A DNA stretch of 64,000 bases from DASQFQ01 sp963811595 (lineage in GTDB: Bacteria > Actinomycetota > Thermoleophilia > Solirubrobacterales > Solirubrobacteraceae). The position numbers and the translations under genes were made by a program. Where the stretch lies: NCBI GenBank assembly GCA_963811595.1, contig CAWERW010000008.1, positions 62,001 through 126,000 on the forward strand. The letters are read 5' to 3'. The first letter of the stretch is position 1. Each line of letters opens with the position of its first letter. Of the stretch, positions 43,322 to 51,433 are shown in pieces. Under the pieces are notes generated by a model. It did not search any database, was not told where the DNA came from, and was given only the letters and a program-made list of their open reading frames with translations.

Positions 43322-44326
43322 ATGCCCCGTGCCCTGCCGGACCCTTCGTTCTGGGCCGGGCGGCGTGTCCTCGTCACCGGGCACACGGGCTTCAAGGGGA
43401 CCTGGCTGACGCTGTGGCTGCGCGCGCTCGGCGCCGAGGTGACGGGCTTCGCGCGCCGCGACGGCGGCGACGTGACCGACGCGGCGGCGGTGCGCGCCGT
43501 CGTCGGCGAGGCCCGGCCCGAGGTCGTCTTCCATCTCGCGGGGCTCGCCACCGTCGCGCTCGGCTACGAGGACCCGGCGGCCGTCTACACGGTCAACGTG
43601 GTCGGGACCGCGAACGTCCTGCAGGCCGTCCGCGAGTCGGGCAGCGTCCGCGCCGTGGTCGGCGTGACCTCCGACAAGTGCTACCTCGACCAGGGCTCGG
43701 AGTGGGCCTACCGCGAGGACGACCGGCTCGGCGGCTACGACCCGTACTCGAGCTCGAAGGCGGCGCAGGAGCTCGTGATCGCCGCCTTCCGCGACTCCGT
43801 GCTCGCCGCGCAGGGGATCGCGGTGGCGAGCGCCCGCGCCGGCAACGTGATCGGCGGCGGCGACCGCACGCCCGGCCGGCTCGTGCCCGACCTCGTCCGG
43901 GCCGCGCTGGCCGGCGAGTCGCTGGAGCTGCGCAACCCGGCGGCGCGGCGGCCCTGGCAGCACGTCCTCAACCCGCTCGAGGGCTATCTGCTGCTGGCGG
44001 AGCGGCTGACCGAGGACCCGACCTTCGCCAGCGCCTGGAACTTCGGGCCCGACCAGGCCGACTCGCGGCCGGTCAGCTGGATCGTCGAGCGCATGCGCGC
44101 GCGCTGGCCGGGCGGGCTGGACGTCCGCCACGCCGAGCACTTCCCGGTCGAGGCCGCGATCCCGAGCGTCGACTCCACCCGCGCCCGCACCCGGCTCGGC
44201 TGGCGGCCGCCGTGGGACCTCGCGGCGGCGATCGACGCGACCGTCGAATGGCACCTGGCCGAGCGCGACGGCCGCGACCTGTCGCTCGAGCAGATCGAGC
44301 GCCACGGGGCGCTCGCCGCGGCGTGA
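43322..44326 (+). CDS. rfbG: CDP-glucose 4,6-dehydratase
   Basis: Makes CDP-4-keto-6-deoxyglucose. 334 residues. The NAD loop TGHTGFKGTWL (19-29) is the RfbG signature, and VTSDKCY plus the active-site YDPYSSSKAAQE and SARAGNVIGGGD follow. The dehydrase RfbH and an NDP-3,5-epimerase are not in the window. It overlaps the next gene by GTGA. Confidence 0.94.
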   Translation: MPRALPDPSFWAGRRVLVTGHTGFKGTWLTLWLRALGAEVTGFARRDGGDVTDAAAVRAVVGEARPEVVFHLAGLATVALGYEDPAAVYTVNVVGTANVLQAVRESGSVRAVVGVTSDKCYLDQGSEWAYREDDRLGGYDPYSSSKAAQELVIAAFRDSVLAAQGIAVASARAGNVIGGGDRTPGRLVPDLVRAALAGESLELRNPAARRPWQHVLNPLEGYLLLAERLTEDPTFASAWNFGPDQADSRPVSWIVERMRARWPGGLDVRHAEHFPVEAAIPSVDSTRARTRLGWRPPWDLAAAIDATVEWHLAERDGRDLSLEQIERHGALAAA

Positions 44327-44769
44327 CCCGCTCGCCCGACGCGGAGGCGGTGGTGCTCGCGATGTGGGAGGGCTACGACCGCGACGGGCTGCGGGGCGTC
44401 CTCGACCATGCCTCCGAGGACGCCGAGTGGCGACCCCACTCCGCCGAGCAGAGCGTGTTCCGCTCGACCGCGCAGTACCGCGAGTACGTCGAGCGGGCGG
44501 CCGAGCGCGGGATCGTCGTCGACTCGATCCGGCTCGGGATCTGGTCGCGCGATGACGTCGTCGCGGTGCGAGGGCGGCTGCGCGTGCGCCAGGGCGGGGT
44601 CGTCGAGGACTCGCGCATGTACTGGGTCCACCGCGTGCGCGACGGCAAGGTGAGCTGGACCGCCTCCTCGCCCGATCTCGCTGGGCTGCTGGCCGACGCC
44701 GGCCTGCCCGGGCGCGACGTCAGCAACGAGGCCTACATCGCCATGCACCGCACGGAGGGCGAGGGCTGA
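44323..44769 (+). CDS. NTF2/SnoaL-like protein
   Basis: 148 residues from GTG 44323. The cone-like fold is suggested by an N-terminal helix (VVLAMWEGYDRDGLRGVL), WRPHSAEQSVFRST and the strands VVAVRGRLRVRQGG and SRMYWVHRVRDGKVSWTAS. The role is unknown: a small-molecule isomerase or binding protein is possible. Confidence 0.8.
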   Translation: MTRSPDAEAVVLAMWEGYDRDGLRGVLDHASEDAEWRPHSAEQSVFRSTAQYREYVERAAERGIVVDSIRLGIWSRDDVVAVRGRLRVRQGGVVEDSRMYWVHRVRDGKVSWTASSPDLAGLLADAGLPGRDVSNEAYIAMHRTEGEG

Positions 44770-45666
44770 CCGCGCTGCTCGACGACGTCCGCGCGCGCTG
44801 CGCCGAGGTGGCCGGCCGCGCGACGCGTGTGCGGATCGTGGAGGCCGCGATCGAGCCGTACGCGCGCACGCTGGAGCCCGAGGCCCCGCCCACGCCGGAC
44901 CTCACGGACGCCGGCCTCGAGGAGCGCGCCGCGTTCTCGCTGACGCTCAACGCCGATCAACTTCGGCTCCGGCTGGTTCCCGACCCTGCGCAAGCCCGGC
45001 GGGCTCTCCGGCTTCCGCACGATCGAGGCCGCCCTGCGCGCCCGCGGGCCGTGGACGGCGGCCGAGCTGGCGGCGATCGAGACCCCCGCGGTCGCTGCCG
45101 CGTTCGGCCAGGACCCGGCCCACGAGCTGATGGCGCTGTTCACGCGCGCGCTGCGCGAGCTCGGCGAGCGCGTCACGGTCGAGTACTTCGGGCGCTTCCT
45201 CGGCCTGGTGCGCTCGGCCGACGGGTCCGCCGAGCGGCTCGCGGAGACGCTCGCGGCGTGGCCGACCTGGCACGACGTGTCGGGCTACGACGGCCTGCGC
45301 GTCCCGTTCTTCAAGCGCGCCCAGATCGCCGCCGCCGACCTCGCGCTCGCCGGCGTCGCGCCGGCCGAGGACCTGCACCGGCTGACGCTGTTCGCCGACA
45401 ACCTCGTGCCGCACGTGCTGCGGCTCGACGGCGTGCTCGAGTTCGACGACGCGCTCGTGAGCCGGATCGAGGACGGGCTGCTGCTCGAGCACGGCTCGCC
45501 CGCGGAGGTCGAGATCCGTGCCTGCGCCCTGCACGCCGTCGAGCTGCTCGTCGCCGCGCACGGCGACACCACGGCGGCCGTGGTCGACAACGTGCTCTGG
45601 AACCGCGGGGCGCTGCCGCGCTACAAGTCGCGCCCGCGTCACCGCGCGCGCACGACCGCGTACTAG
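44766..45666 (+). pseudogene. Queuosine-salvage nucleosidase (QNG1/DUF2419 family), one frameshift
   Basis: Family members free queuine from queuosine 5'-phosphate. The N-terminal frame (LLDDVRARCAEVAGRATRVRI, EERAAFSLTLNA) ends at about 44954. The family's INFGSGWFPTLRKPGG continues in the next frame from ATC 44956 to TAG 45666 (MALFTRALRELG, YDGLRVPFFKRAQIAA, FADNLVPHVLRLDG, LWNRGALPRYKSRPRHRART). Dropping the G at about 44955 gives one protein of about 299 residues. No ATG or GTG precedes LLDDV in frame; the first candidate is CTG 44766, which overlaps the previous stop (CTGA). The next is GTG 44808. Confidence 0.82.
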
Positions 45667-45847
45667 TCGCGCTGCACGGCCGCCCACAGGCCGGCCCAAG
45701 CCGCCGCCGGGACCGCGCCCGCGAGAACCACACCTGGCTGTTCCAGATCTCGGAGACGCCCGTCCACACGCGCGACCGATACCGCCGCTTCGCGGGTACG
45801 ACCCTGGGGCGCCGCAGCTCTCCGACAGGATGTAGGCGACGTTGAAC
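45667..45847. other. 181-bp gap with no supported gene
   Basis: Frames are open on both strands but none resembles a family or has a clear start. Hairpin-forming GC stretches lie just after the queuosine-gene stop. A TAGGCG lies about 10 nt before the next start. I see nothing else. Confidence 0.4.
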
Positions 45848-47179
45848 ATGAAGAACCCGCTTCCCCGAGCCGCCTGGCTGATCCTCTTGCTCGCCCTGCT
45901 CCTGCGGGTCGGCTACGTCGTCGCCACGCCGGACACGACGTTCGTGCACGACGGCAGCGACTACGACCGCCACGCGATGGCGATCGCGGAGGGCAGGGGC
46001 TACCCCGGCGCCCGCTACCCGGGCCGCGAGAGCGCGTTCCGCCCGCCGGCCTACCCGTACCTGCTGGCCGGTGCCTACGAGGTCGCGGGGGTCGACGACG
46101 CGAAGGTTGCCGAACGCTGGGTCGCGGCGCGGGTGCTCGGAATCGTGCTCGGAATGCTGGTCGTCGGGCTGGTCGGGGTGGTCGCGATGCAGCTCTGGGG
46201 GCGCAAGGTGGGCCTGCTGGCGATGGCGGGCGCGGCGGTGTACGTCCCGCTGATCCTCGTCGGGGGCTCCGCGATGTCCGAGCCGCTGTTCGCCGCCCTG
46301 ATGCTCGGCGCGCTCGCGGCGGTGCTGGCGCACCGGCGCTCCGCCCACCGCTGGCGCTGGGTGGTGATCGCGGGCGTGCTGTCGGGGCTGACGATCCTCA
46401 CCCGCGCCAATGCGATGGTGCTGCTGCTGCCGCTCGGGATCGCGGTCTGGACGGTCCGGCCGCGAGTGTCGCCGCGCGCGCTCGCCGCCCCCGCGCTGCT
46501 CGTCGCGCTCGCGCTGCTCACGGTGTCGCCGTGGACGATCCGCAACGCCGTCGTGCTCGACCGCTTCGTCCCAGTCACCACCCAGCTCGGCTCGGCGCTC
46601 GCCGGCACGTACAACGACGAGGCCCGCACGGACCGCGAGAACCCCGCCTCGTGGCGCTCGATCCGGTGGGTCAAGGCCCACCGGGCGCTGTACGAGAACA
46701 TCGACAACGTGCCCGAGCCCGTCGCCGAGGACCAGCTCGCGGCGGCGTCGAAGGAGTACATCCGCGAGCACCCCGGCTACGTGGCCACCGTCGCCTGGTG
46801 GAACACGCGGCGCACGCTCGAGCTCGCGGGCGCCGACTGGTGGCGGCACACGGCGAGCACGGTCAGCGTGACGCCCCGCTGGGCCGACGCCGGCGTGATC
46901 TGCTTCTGGGTCTTCGCGCTGCTCGCGCTGGCCGGCGCCTTCACGCGGCAGGCGCGCCGGACGCCGCTGTTCGTGTGGCTGATCCCCGTCCTGCTGTACC
47001 TGAGCGTCGTCTTCCTGGTGGTCGAGACGCCCCGCTACCGCACGGGGATCGACCCCTTCATCGTGATGCTCGCGGCGCTGGCGCTACTACGAGCACTTCC
47101 AGGCGGCGGGGACCGTGAACCCCCTCCACCCGATCGAGCTCGATATCGGACGTCGCCGAAGGCCCCGACACCAGCGTGA
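45848..47179 (+). CDS. GT39/ArnT-like membrane glycosyltransferase
   Basis: 443 residues from ATG 45848. About ten hydrophobic segments are visible. The first loop carries HDGSDYDRHAMAIAEGRGY, with the Asp expected to act in polyprenyl-phosphate sugar transfer, and RPPAYPYLLAGAY follows. YNDEARTDRENPASWRSI is a second outside loop. It would move a sugar from a lipid carrier to an outside acceptor. It may use the CDP-sugar products, but the donor is unknown. The last 28 residues lie opposite lutC. Confidence 0.85.
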   Translation: MKNPLPRAAWLILLLALLLRVGYVVATPDTTFVHDGSDYDRHAMAIAEGRGYPGARYPGRESAFRPPAYPYLLAGAYEVAGVDDAKVAERWVAARVLGIVLGMLVVGLVGVVAMQLWGRKVGLLAMAGAAVYVPLILVGGSAMSEPLFAALMLGALAAVLAHRRSAHRWRWVVIAGVLSGLTILTRANAMVLLLPLGIAVWTVRPRVSPRALAAPALLVALALLTVSPWTIRNAVVLDRFVPVTTQLGSALAGTYNDEARTDRENPASWRSIRWVKAHRALYENIDNVPEPVAEDQLAAASKEYIREHPGYVATVAWWNTRRTLELAGADWWRHTASTVSVTPRWADAGVICFWVFALLALAGAFTRQARRTPLFVWLIPVLLYLSVVFLVVETPRYRTGIDPFIVMLAALALLRALPGGGDREPPPPDRARYRTSPKAPTPA

Positions 47180-47666
47180 TCGGCCGCCCGGCGCGGGCGG
47201 CCTCGTCGAGGCGCGCGACGGCGTCGGGCACGCCGGCGACGATCTGCTCCTCCTCGACGACGCACACGTGGAGGTCGGGGACGAGCGTCAGCGCGCGGCG
47301 GCCGGAGCGCTCGCCGCCGTCGAGCACGATCGTGCCGGTCTCGGCGATCCCGAGCGCGCAGCCCGTGACGACGCCGTCGACCGCGTCGAGCTCGCGCGAG
47401 CCGAGGCCCTCGTCGCCGAACCCTTCGATCGTCCCGACGACCTTCTCGGCGCCGTGCCGCGCGAGGATCTCCCCCACGACCCGCCCCACGTCGCCGGCGG
47501 CCACGCGGTGCACGTCGGCCTTGTAGTCCGCCACCCGCTCGCAGAACAGGTCGACGTCGGCGGCCGCCGTGCCCGGCCCGTGGTAGTCGCGCGGCACCTC
47601 GGGCACGTCCGGCGCGTCCCCGAGCGCTGACCGCACGCGGGCCAGGACCTCATCCTTCGCGCTCAC
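47058..47666 (-). CDS. lutC: LutC (LUD domain) lactate-utilisation protein
   Basis: 202 residues from GTG 47666, starting inside lutB with a 17-bp overlap. The LUD core shows ALGIAETGTIVLDGGERSGRRALTL (in pieces), LVPDLHVCVVEEEQIV and the C-terminal GPSATSDIELDRVEGVHGPR. LutC is needed for L-lactate oxidation together with LutA and LutB. Its 3' end overlaps the GT39 gene by 122 bp. Confidence 0.93.
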   Translation of the reverse strand: MSAKDEVLARVRSALGDAPDVPEVPRDYHGPGTAAADVDLFCERVADYKADVHRVAAGDVGRVVGEILARHGAEKVVGTIEGFGDEGLGSRELDAVDGVVTGCALGIAETGTIVLDGGERSGRRALTLVPDLHVCVVEEEQIVAGVPDAVARLDEAARAGRPITLVSGPSATSDIELDRVEGVHGPRRLEVLVVAPAPRASR

Positions 47667-49017
47667 GCCACCACTCCCGGAACGTCTGCTTCGGCACCTC
47701 GGGCAGCTCGCGCATGGTGCTCCAGCCGGGCACCGGCAGCTTCCCGAGCGGGCCACGGCCGAGCTTGGAGAGCTTCTGCGCCCCCTCGTAGCGCTGCTGC
47801 GAGCTGAAGACCTTGCCGACCACGTCCATCGCCAGCCGCTCGGGGTCGAGCCGGCGCTTCTCCTCGCGCACGACGCGCCCGCGTAGGTGGACGAGCACGC
47901 TCGGGATGTCGATCTTGACCGGGCACGCCTCGAAGCAGGCGCCGCACAGCGAGGACGCCCACGGCAGCGTCGGCGCCTGCCCCAGCCCGCGCAGCTGCGG
48001 CGTGAGGATCGCGCCGATCGGCCCGGGATAGACGGACTCGTAGGCCTGCCCGCCGGTGCGCGAGTAGACCGGGCACACGTTCAGGCACGCCGAGCAGCGG
48101 ATGCAGTGCAGCGCCTGCCGCCCGACCTCGTCGGCGAGCGTCTGCGTACGGCCGTTGTCGAGCAGCACGAGGTGGAACTCCTTCGGGCCGTCGCCATCGC
48201 GCACGCCGGTCCACAGCGACGTGTACGGGTTCATCCGCTCGGCGGTCGAGGAGCGCGGGAGCAGCTGCAGGAAGACCTCGAGGTCGCGCCACTCCGGCAG
48301 CAGCTTCTCGATCCCCATCACGGTCACGAGCACCTCGGGCAGCGTGGTGCACATGCGCCCGTTGCCCTCCGACTCGACCACCGCCACCGTGCCCGTCTCG
48401 GCGATCCCGAAGTTCGCGCCCGAGATCGCCACGCCGACGGTCAGGAACTTGTCGCGCAGGTGGCGCCGCGCCGCCTCGGCGATGCCCGTCGCCTCCCACC
48501 CGAGGTCCTCGCCCTGGGCGATCGTGCGCTCGAACAGCCGCTTGATCTCGGCCCGGTTCTTGTGGATCGCCGGCACGAGGATGTGCGAGGAGCGCTCGCC
48601 GGCGAGCTGGATGATCAGCTCGGCGAGGTCGGTCTCGATCGCGTCGATGCCCTCGGCCTTCAAAGCCTTGTTGAGCTCGATCTCGTCGGTGGCGATCGAC
48701 TTCACCTTGATCACCTCGCGCGCGCCGCGGCCCTTCGCGATCCCCGCCACGATCGCGTTCGCCTCGGCCGCGTCGCGCGCCCAGTGCACGACCCCGCCGG
48801 CCCGCGTGACCGACGCCTCGAGGCGCTCGAGCTGCTCGGGCAGCGTCGCCATCGTGCGCGCCTTGATCGCCGACCCCGCTTCCCGCAGCGCCTCCCAGTC
48901 GTCGAGCTCGGCGATCGTGCGCAGCCGCTTCGCGCGGATCGTCGTCGTCGCCTTGCCCAGGTTGCGCCGCAGCTGCGCGTCCTGGAGCGTCTCGTGCGCA
49001 GCCTTGGGGAAGCTCAT
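47650..49017 (-). CDS. lutB: LutB iron-sulfur lactate oxidation protein
   Basis: 455 residues from ATG 49017 (MSFPKAAHETLQDAQLRRNL). A LUD domain with GANFGIAETGTVAVVESEGNGRM is followed by two 4Fe-4S clusters, CIRCSACLNVCP and CGACFEACPV, at about residues 300-370. A C-terminal linker region follows. It overlaps lutA by 4 bp (ATGA). Confidence 0.95.
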   Translation of the reverse strand: MSFPKAAHETLQDAQLRRNLGKATTTIRAKRLRTIAELDDWEALREAGSAIKARTMATLPEQLERLEASVTRAGGVVHWARDAAEANAIVAGIAKGRGAREVIKVKSIATDEIELNKALKAEGIDAIETDLAELIIQLAGERSSHILVPAIHKNRAEIKRLFERTIAQGEDLGWEATGIAEAARRHLRDKFLTVGVAISGANFGIAETGTVAVVESEGNGRMCTTLPEVLVTVMGIEKLLPEWRDLEVFLQLLPRSSTAERMNPYTSLWTGVRDGDGPKEFHLVLLDNGRTQTLADEVGRQALHCIRCSACLNVCPVYSRTGGQAYESVYPGPIGAILTPQLRGLGQAPTLPWASSLCGACFEACPVKIDIPSVLVHLRGRVVREEKRRLDPERLAMDVVGKVFSSQQRYEGAQKLSKLGRGPLGKLPVPGWSTMRELPEVPKQTFREWWREREG

Positions 49018-49685
49018 TCCCGGGCCGCCAGGATCTCCGCCAGGTGCACCGCGCGCACGCCGGCCCGCTGCTTGCGCAGCGCCCCGCCGATGTGCATCAG
49101 GCACGAGTTGTCGGCCGAGGTGCAGACCTCCGCGCGCGTGTCGAGCACGTGGCGCAGCTTGTCGGAGAGCATCGCCATCGAGGTGTCGGCGTTCTTGACC
49201 GCGAACGTCCCGCCGAAGCCGCAGCACTCCTGGGCGTCCTCGAGCTCGACCAGGTCGATGCCCTGGACCGCGCGCAGCAGCCGCAACGGCCGGTCGCCGA
49301 CCTTCAGCAGCCGCAGCGAGTGGCAGGTCGGGTGGTAGACGACGCGGTGCGGATACGACGCGCCGACGTCCTCCACCCCGAGCTCGTCGACGATGAACTC
49401 GGTCAGCTCGAACACGCGCTGCGCGCCGTGCTCGCGCAGGAACGCCGTGCACGAGGCGGACGGCGAGACGACGGTGTCGTAGTCGGCGAACACGCGCGTG
49501 AAGCGCTCGGCGAGCGCGTCGCCGTGGTCGGCGTAGCCCGAGTTGCCGTGCATCTGGCCGCAGCACGTCTGCGCCTCGGGGAACTCCACGTCGCAGCCGA
49601 GCCGCTCCAGCAGCTCGACCACCGCGCGCCCGGTCCCCGGGAACAGCGTGTCGTTGAAGCAGGTGACGAACAGCGCGACCCGCAC
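49014..49685 (-). CDS. lutA: LutA, CCG-domain lactate oxidation protein
   Basis: 223 residues from GTG 49685. Two cysteine-rich CCG motifs: PEAQTCCGQMHGNSGY and DAQECCGFGGTFAVKN, each preceded by a Cys-containing loop (VTCFNDTLFPGTG, YHPTCHSLR). They bind an iron-sulfur cluster of the heterodisulfide-reductase type. It heads lutABC, divergent from lctP across 68 bp. Confidence 0.94.
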   Translation of the reverse strand: MRVALFVTCFNDTLFPGTGRAVVELLERLGCDVEFPEAQTCCGQMHGNSGYADHGDALAERFTRVFADYDTVVSPSASCTAFLREHGAQRVFELTEFIVDELGVEDVGASYPHRVVYHPTCHSLRLLKVGDRPLRLLRAVQGIDLVELEDAQECCGFGGTFAVKNADTSMAMLSDKLRHVLDTRAEVCTSADNSCLMHIGGALRKQRAGVRAVHLAEILAARE

Positions 49686-49753
49686 GTGGCCGGGGAGCGT
49701 AGTGCAGCGGAAGCCAGGGTAGGGGCCGGGGGAACCCCGAGGGAGGAGTGTGG

Positions 49754-51433
49754 ATGTATCAGCAGGTGTTCGACCCGGTCAGCGACTCGCTCGGGCTCAG
49801 CTCGATCTTCGCCGCCATCCCGATCGTCGTGCTGTTCGTGCTGCTCGGCGGTCTGAAGATGAAGGCGCACTGGGCCGCGCTGATCTCGCTCGCCGCCGCG
49901 CTGATCGTCGCCATCGCGATCTACGGGATGCCGGTCGGGCAGGCGCTGAACACCGCTCTCCTCGGCGCGGCCTTCGGCCTGTTCCCGATCATGTGGATCG
50001 TCTGGAACGCCCTCTGGGTCTACAACATGACCGTCGACACCGGGCACTTCGCGGTGCTCAGGCGAGCGTTCAACCGCGTCTCCGACGACCAGCGCATCCA
50101 GGCGGTCATCATCGCGTTCTGCTTCGGCGCGCTGCTCGAGGCGCTCGCCGGCTTCGGCACGCCGGTGGCGATCACGGCGGTGATGCTGATCGCGGTCGGC
50201 TTCAGCCCGATGAAGGCCGCCGCCGTCGCGCTCGTCGCGAACACCGCGCCCGTCGCGTTCGGCGCGATCGCGATCCCGATCGTCACGCTCGCCGAGCTCA
50301 CGGACATCCCCAAGGACGACCTGGGCGCGATGGTCGGCCGCCAGACGCCGTTCCTCGCCCTGATCGTCCCGCTCATCCTCGTCGGCATGGTCGACGGGAT
50401 GCGCGGCGTCCGCCAGGCCTGGCCCGCCGCCGTGGTCGGCGGGTTCACGTTCGCGCTCGGCCAGTTCCTGTGCTCCAACTTCGTCTCGGTCGAGCTGACC
50501 GACATCGTCGCGTCGCTGCTCGCGGCCGGCTCGATCGTGCTGCTGCTGCGCGTGTGGTCGCCGACCGAGACCCTGCGCGGGGAGACGGAGAGCTCCGGCC
50601 CACAGCCCGCGATCGCGGGCGCCGCGACGGACAACCCCGCCCACGAGGCGGAGGTCCGCCGCAAGGAGGGCAACGGCCAGGACTCGACCGCCGAGGTCGC
50701 GCGCGCGTTCGCGCCATACCTGATCATCATCGCGATCTTCGCGCTCGCCCAGTGGGGCCCGATCAAGGACGTCCTCGAGGGTCCGACGCAGGAGTTCGAG
50801 TGGCCGGGCCTCAACGTCGAGACCCCGGACGGCGAGGCGCCGACCGCCGCGACGTACAACTTCAACTGGCTCGCAGCGGCCGGCACGTTGCTGCTGTTCT
50901 CGGGCCTGCTGACGATGGTCGTGCTCAAGTTCAGCCCGGGCCGTGCGCTGCGGACGTTCCTGCGCACCCTCGACGAGCTCAAGTGGGCGACGCTCACCGT
51001 CGCCGCGGTGCTGTCGCTCGCGTACGTGATGAACCTCTCGGGTCAGACGATCACCCTCGGGCAGTGGATCGCCGGCGCGGCCGGGCTGCTCGGCTTCCTG
51101 GCCTCGATCATCGGGTGGCTGGGCGTCGCGGTGACCGGGTCCGACACCTCGTCGAACTCGCTGTTCGGCACGCTCCAGGTCGCGGCGGCCGAGAAGGCCG
51201 GCTACAACCCGACGCTGCTGGCGGCCGCGAACTCGTCCGGCGGCGTCCTGGGCAAGATGATCTCGCCCCAGAACCTCGCCATCGGGGCCGCCGCGGTGGG
51301 CCTGGGCGGGCGCGAGGGCGAGCTGTTCCGGAAGGTTCTCGGGTGGAGTCTCTTCCTCCTGTTGATCATGTGCGTCATCGTGTACCTGCAGACGACGCCC
51401 GTACTCGAGTGGATGGTGGTCGAGACGAAATGA
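49754..51433 (+). CDS. lctP: L-lactate/glycolate permease, LctP/GlcA family
   Basis: 559 residues from ATG 49754, preferred over GTG 49748 because GGAGG (49743-49747) is 6 nt away. About 13 hydrophobic segments are visible. FGALLEALAGFGTPVAITAVML and VTGSDTSSNSLFGTLQVAAA are family signatures, and NSSGGVLGKMISPQNLAI follows. Proteins of this family carry lactate and glycolate with protons. It overlaps glcD by ATGA and is divergent from lutABC, serving both modules. Confidence 0.94.
   Translation: MYQQVFDPVSDSLGLSSIFAAIPIVVLFVLLGGLKMKAHWAALISLAAALIVAIAIYGMPVGQALNTALLGAAFGLFPIMWIVWNALWVYNMTVDTGHFAVLRRAFNRVSDDQRIQAVIIAFCFGALLEALAGFGTPVAITAVMLIAVGFSPMKAAAVALVANTAPVAFGAIAIPIVTLAELTDIPKDDLGAMVGRQTPFLALIVPLILVGMVDGMRGVRQAWPAAVVGGFTFALGQFLCSNFVSVELTDIVASLLAAGSIVLLLRVWSPTETLRGETESSGPQPAIAGAATDNPAHEAEVRRKEGNGQDSTAEVARAFAPYLIIIAIFALAQWGPIKDVLEGPTQEFEWPGLNVETPDGEAPTAATYNFNWLAAAGTLLLFSGLLTMVVLKFSPGRALRTFLRTLDELKWATLTVAAVLSLAYVMNLSGQTITLGQWIAGAAGLLGFLASIIGWLGVAVTGSDTSSNSLFGTLQVAAAEKAGYNPTLLAAANSSGGVLGKMISPQNLAIGAAAVGLGGREGELFRKVLGWSLFLLLIMCVIVYLQTTPVLEWMVVETK

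Noticed and set aside
45667..45847. Small ORFs on both strands between the queuosine and GT39 genes
   Set aside because: No start with support, no similarity I recognise, and frames on both strands are equally open, as expected at this GC content.
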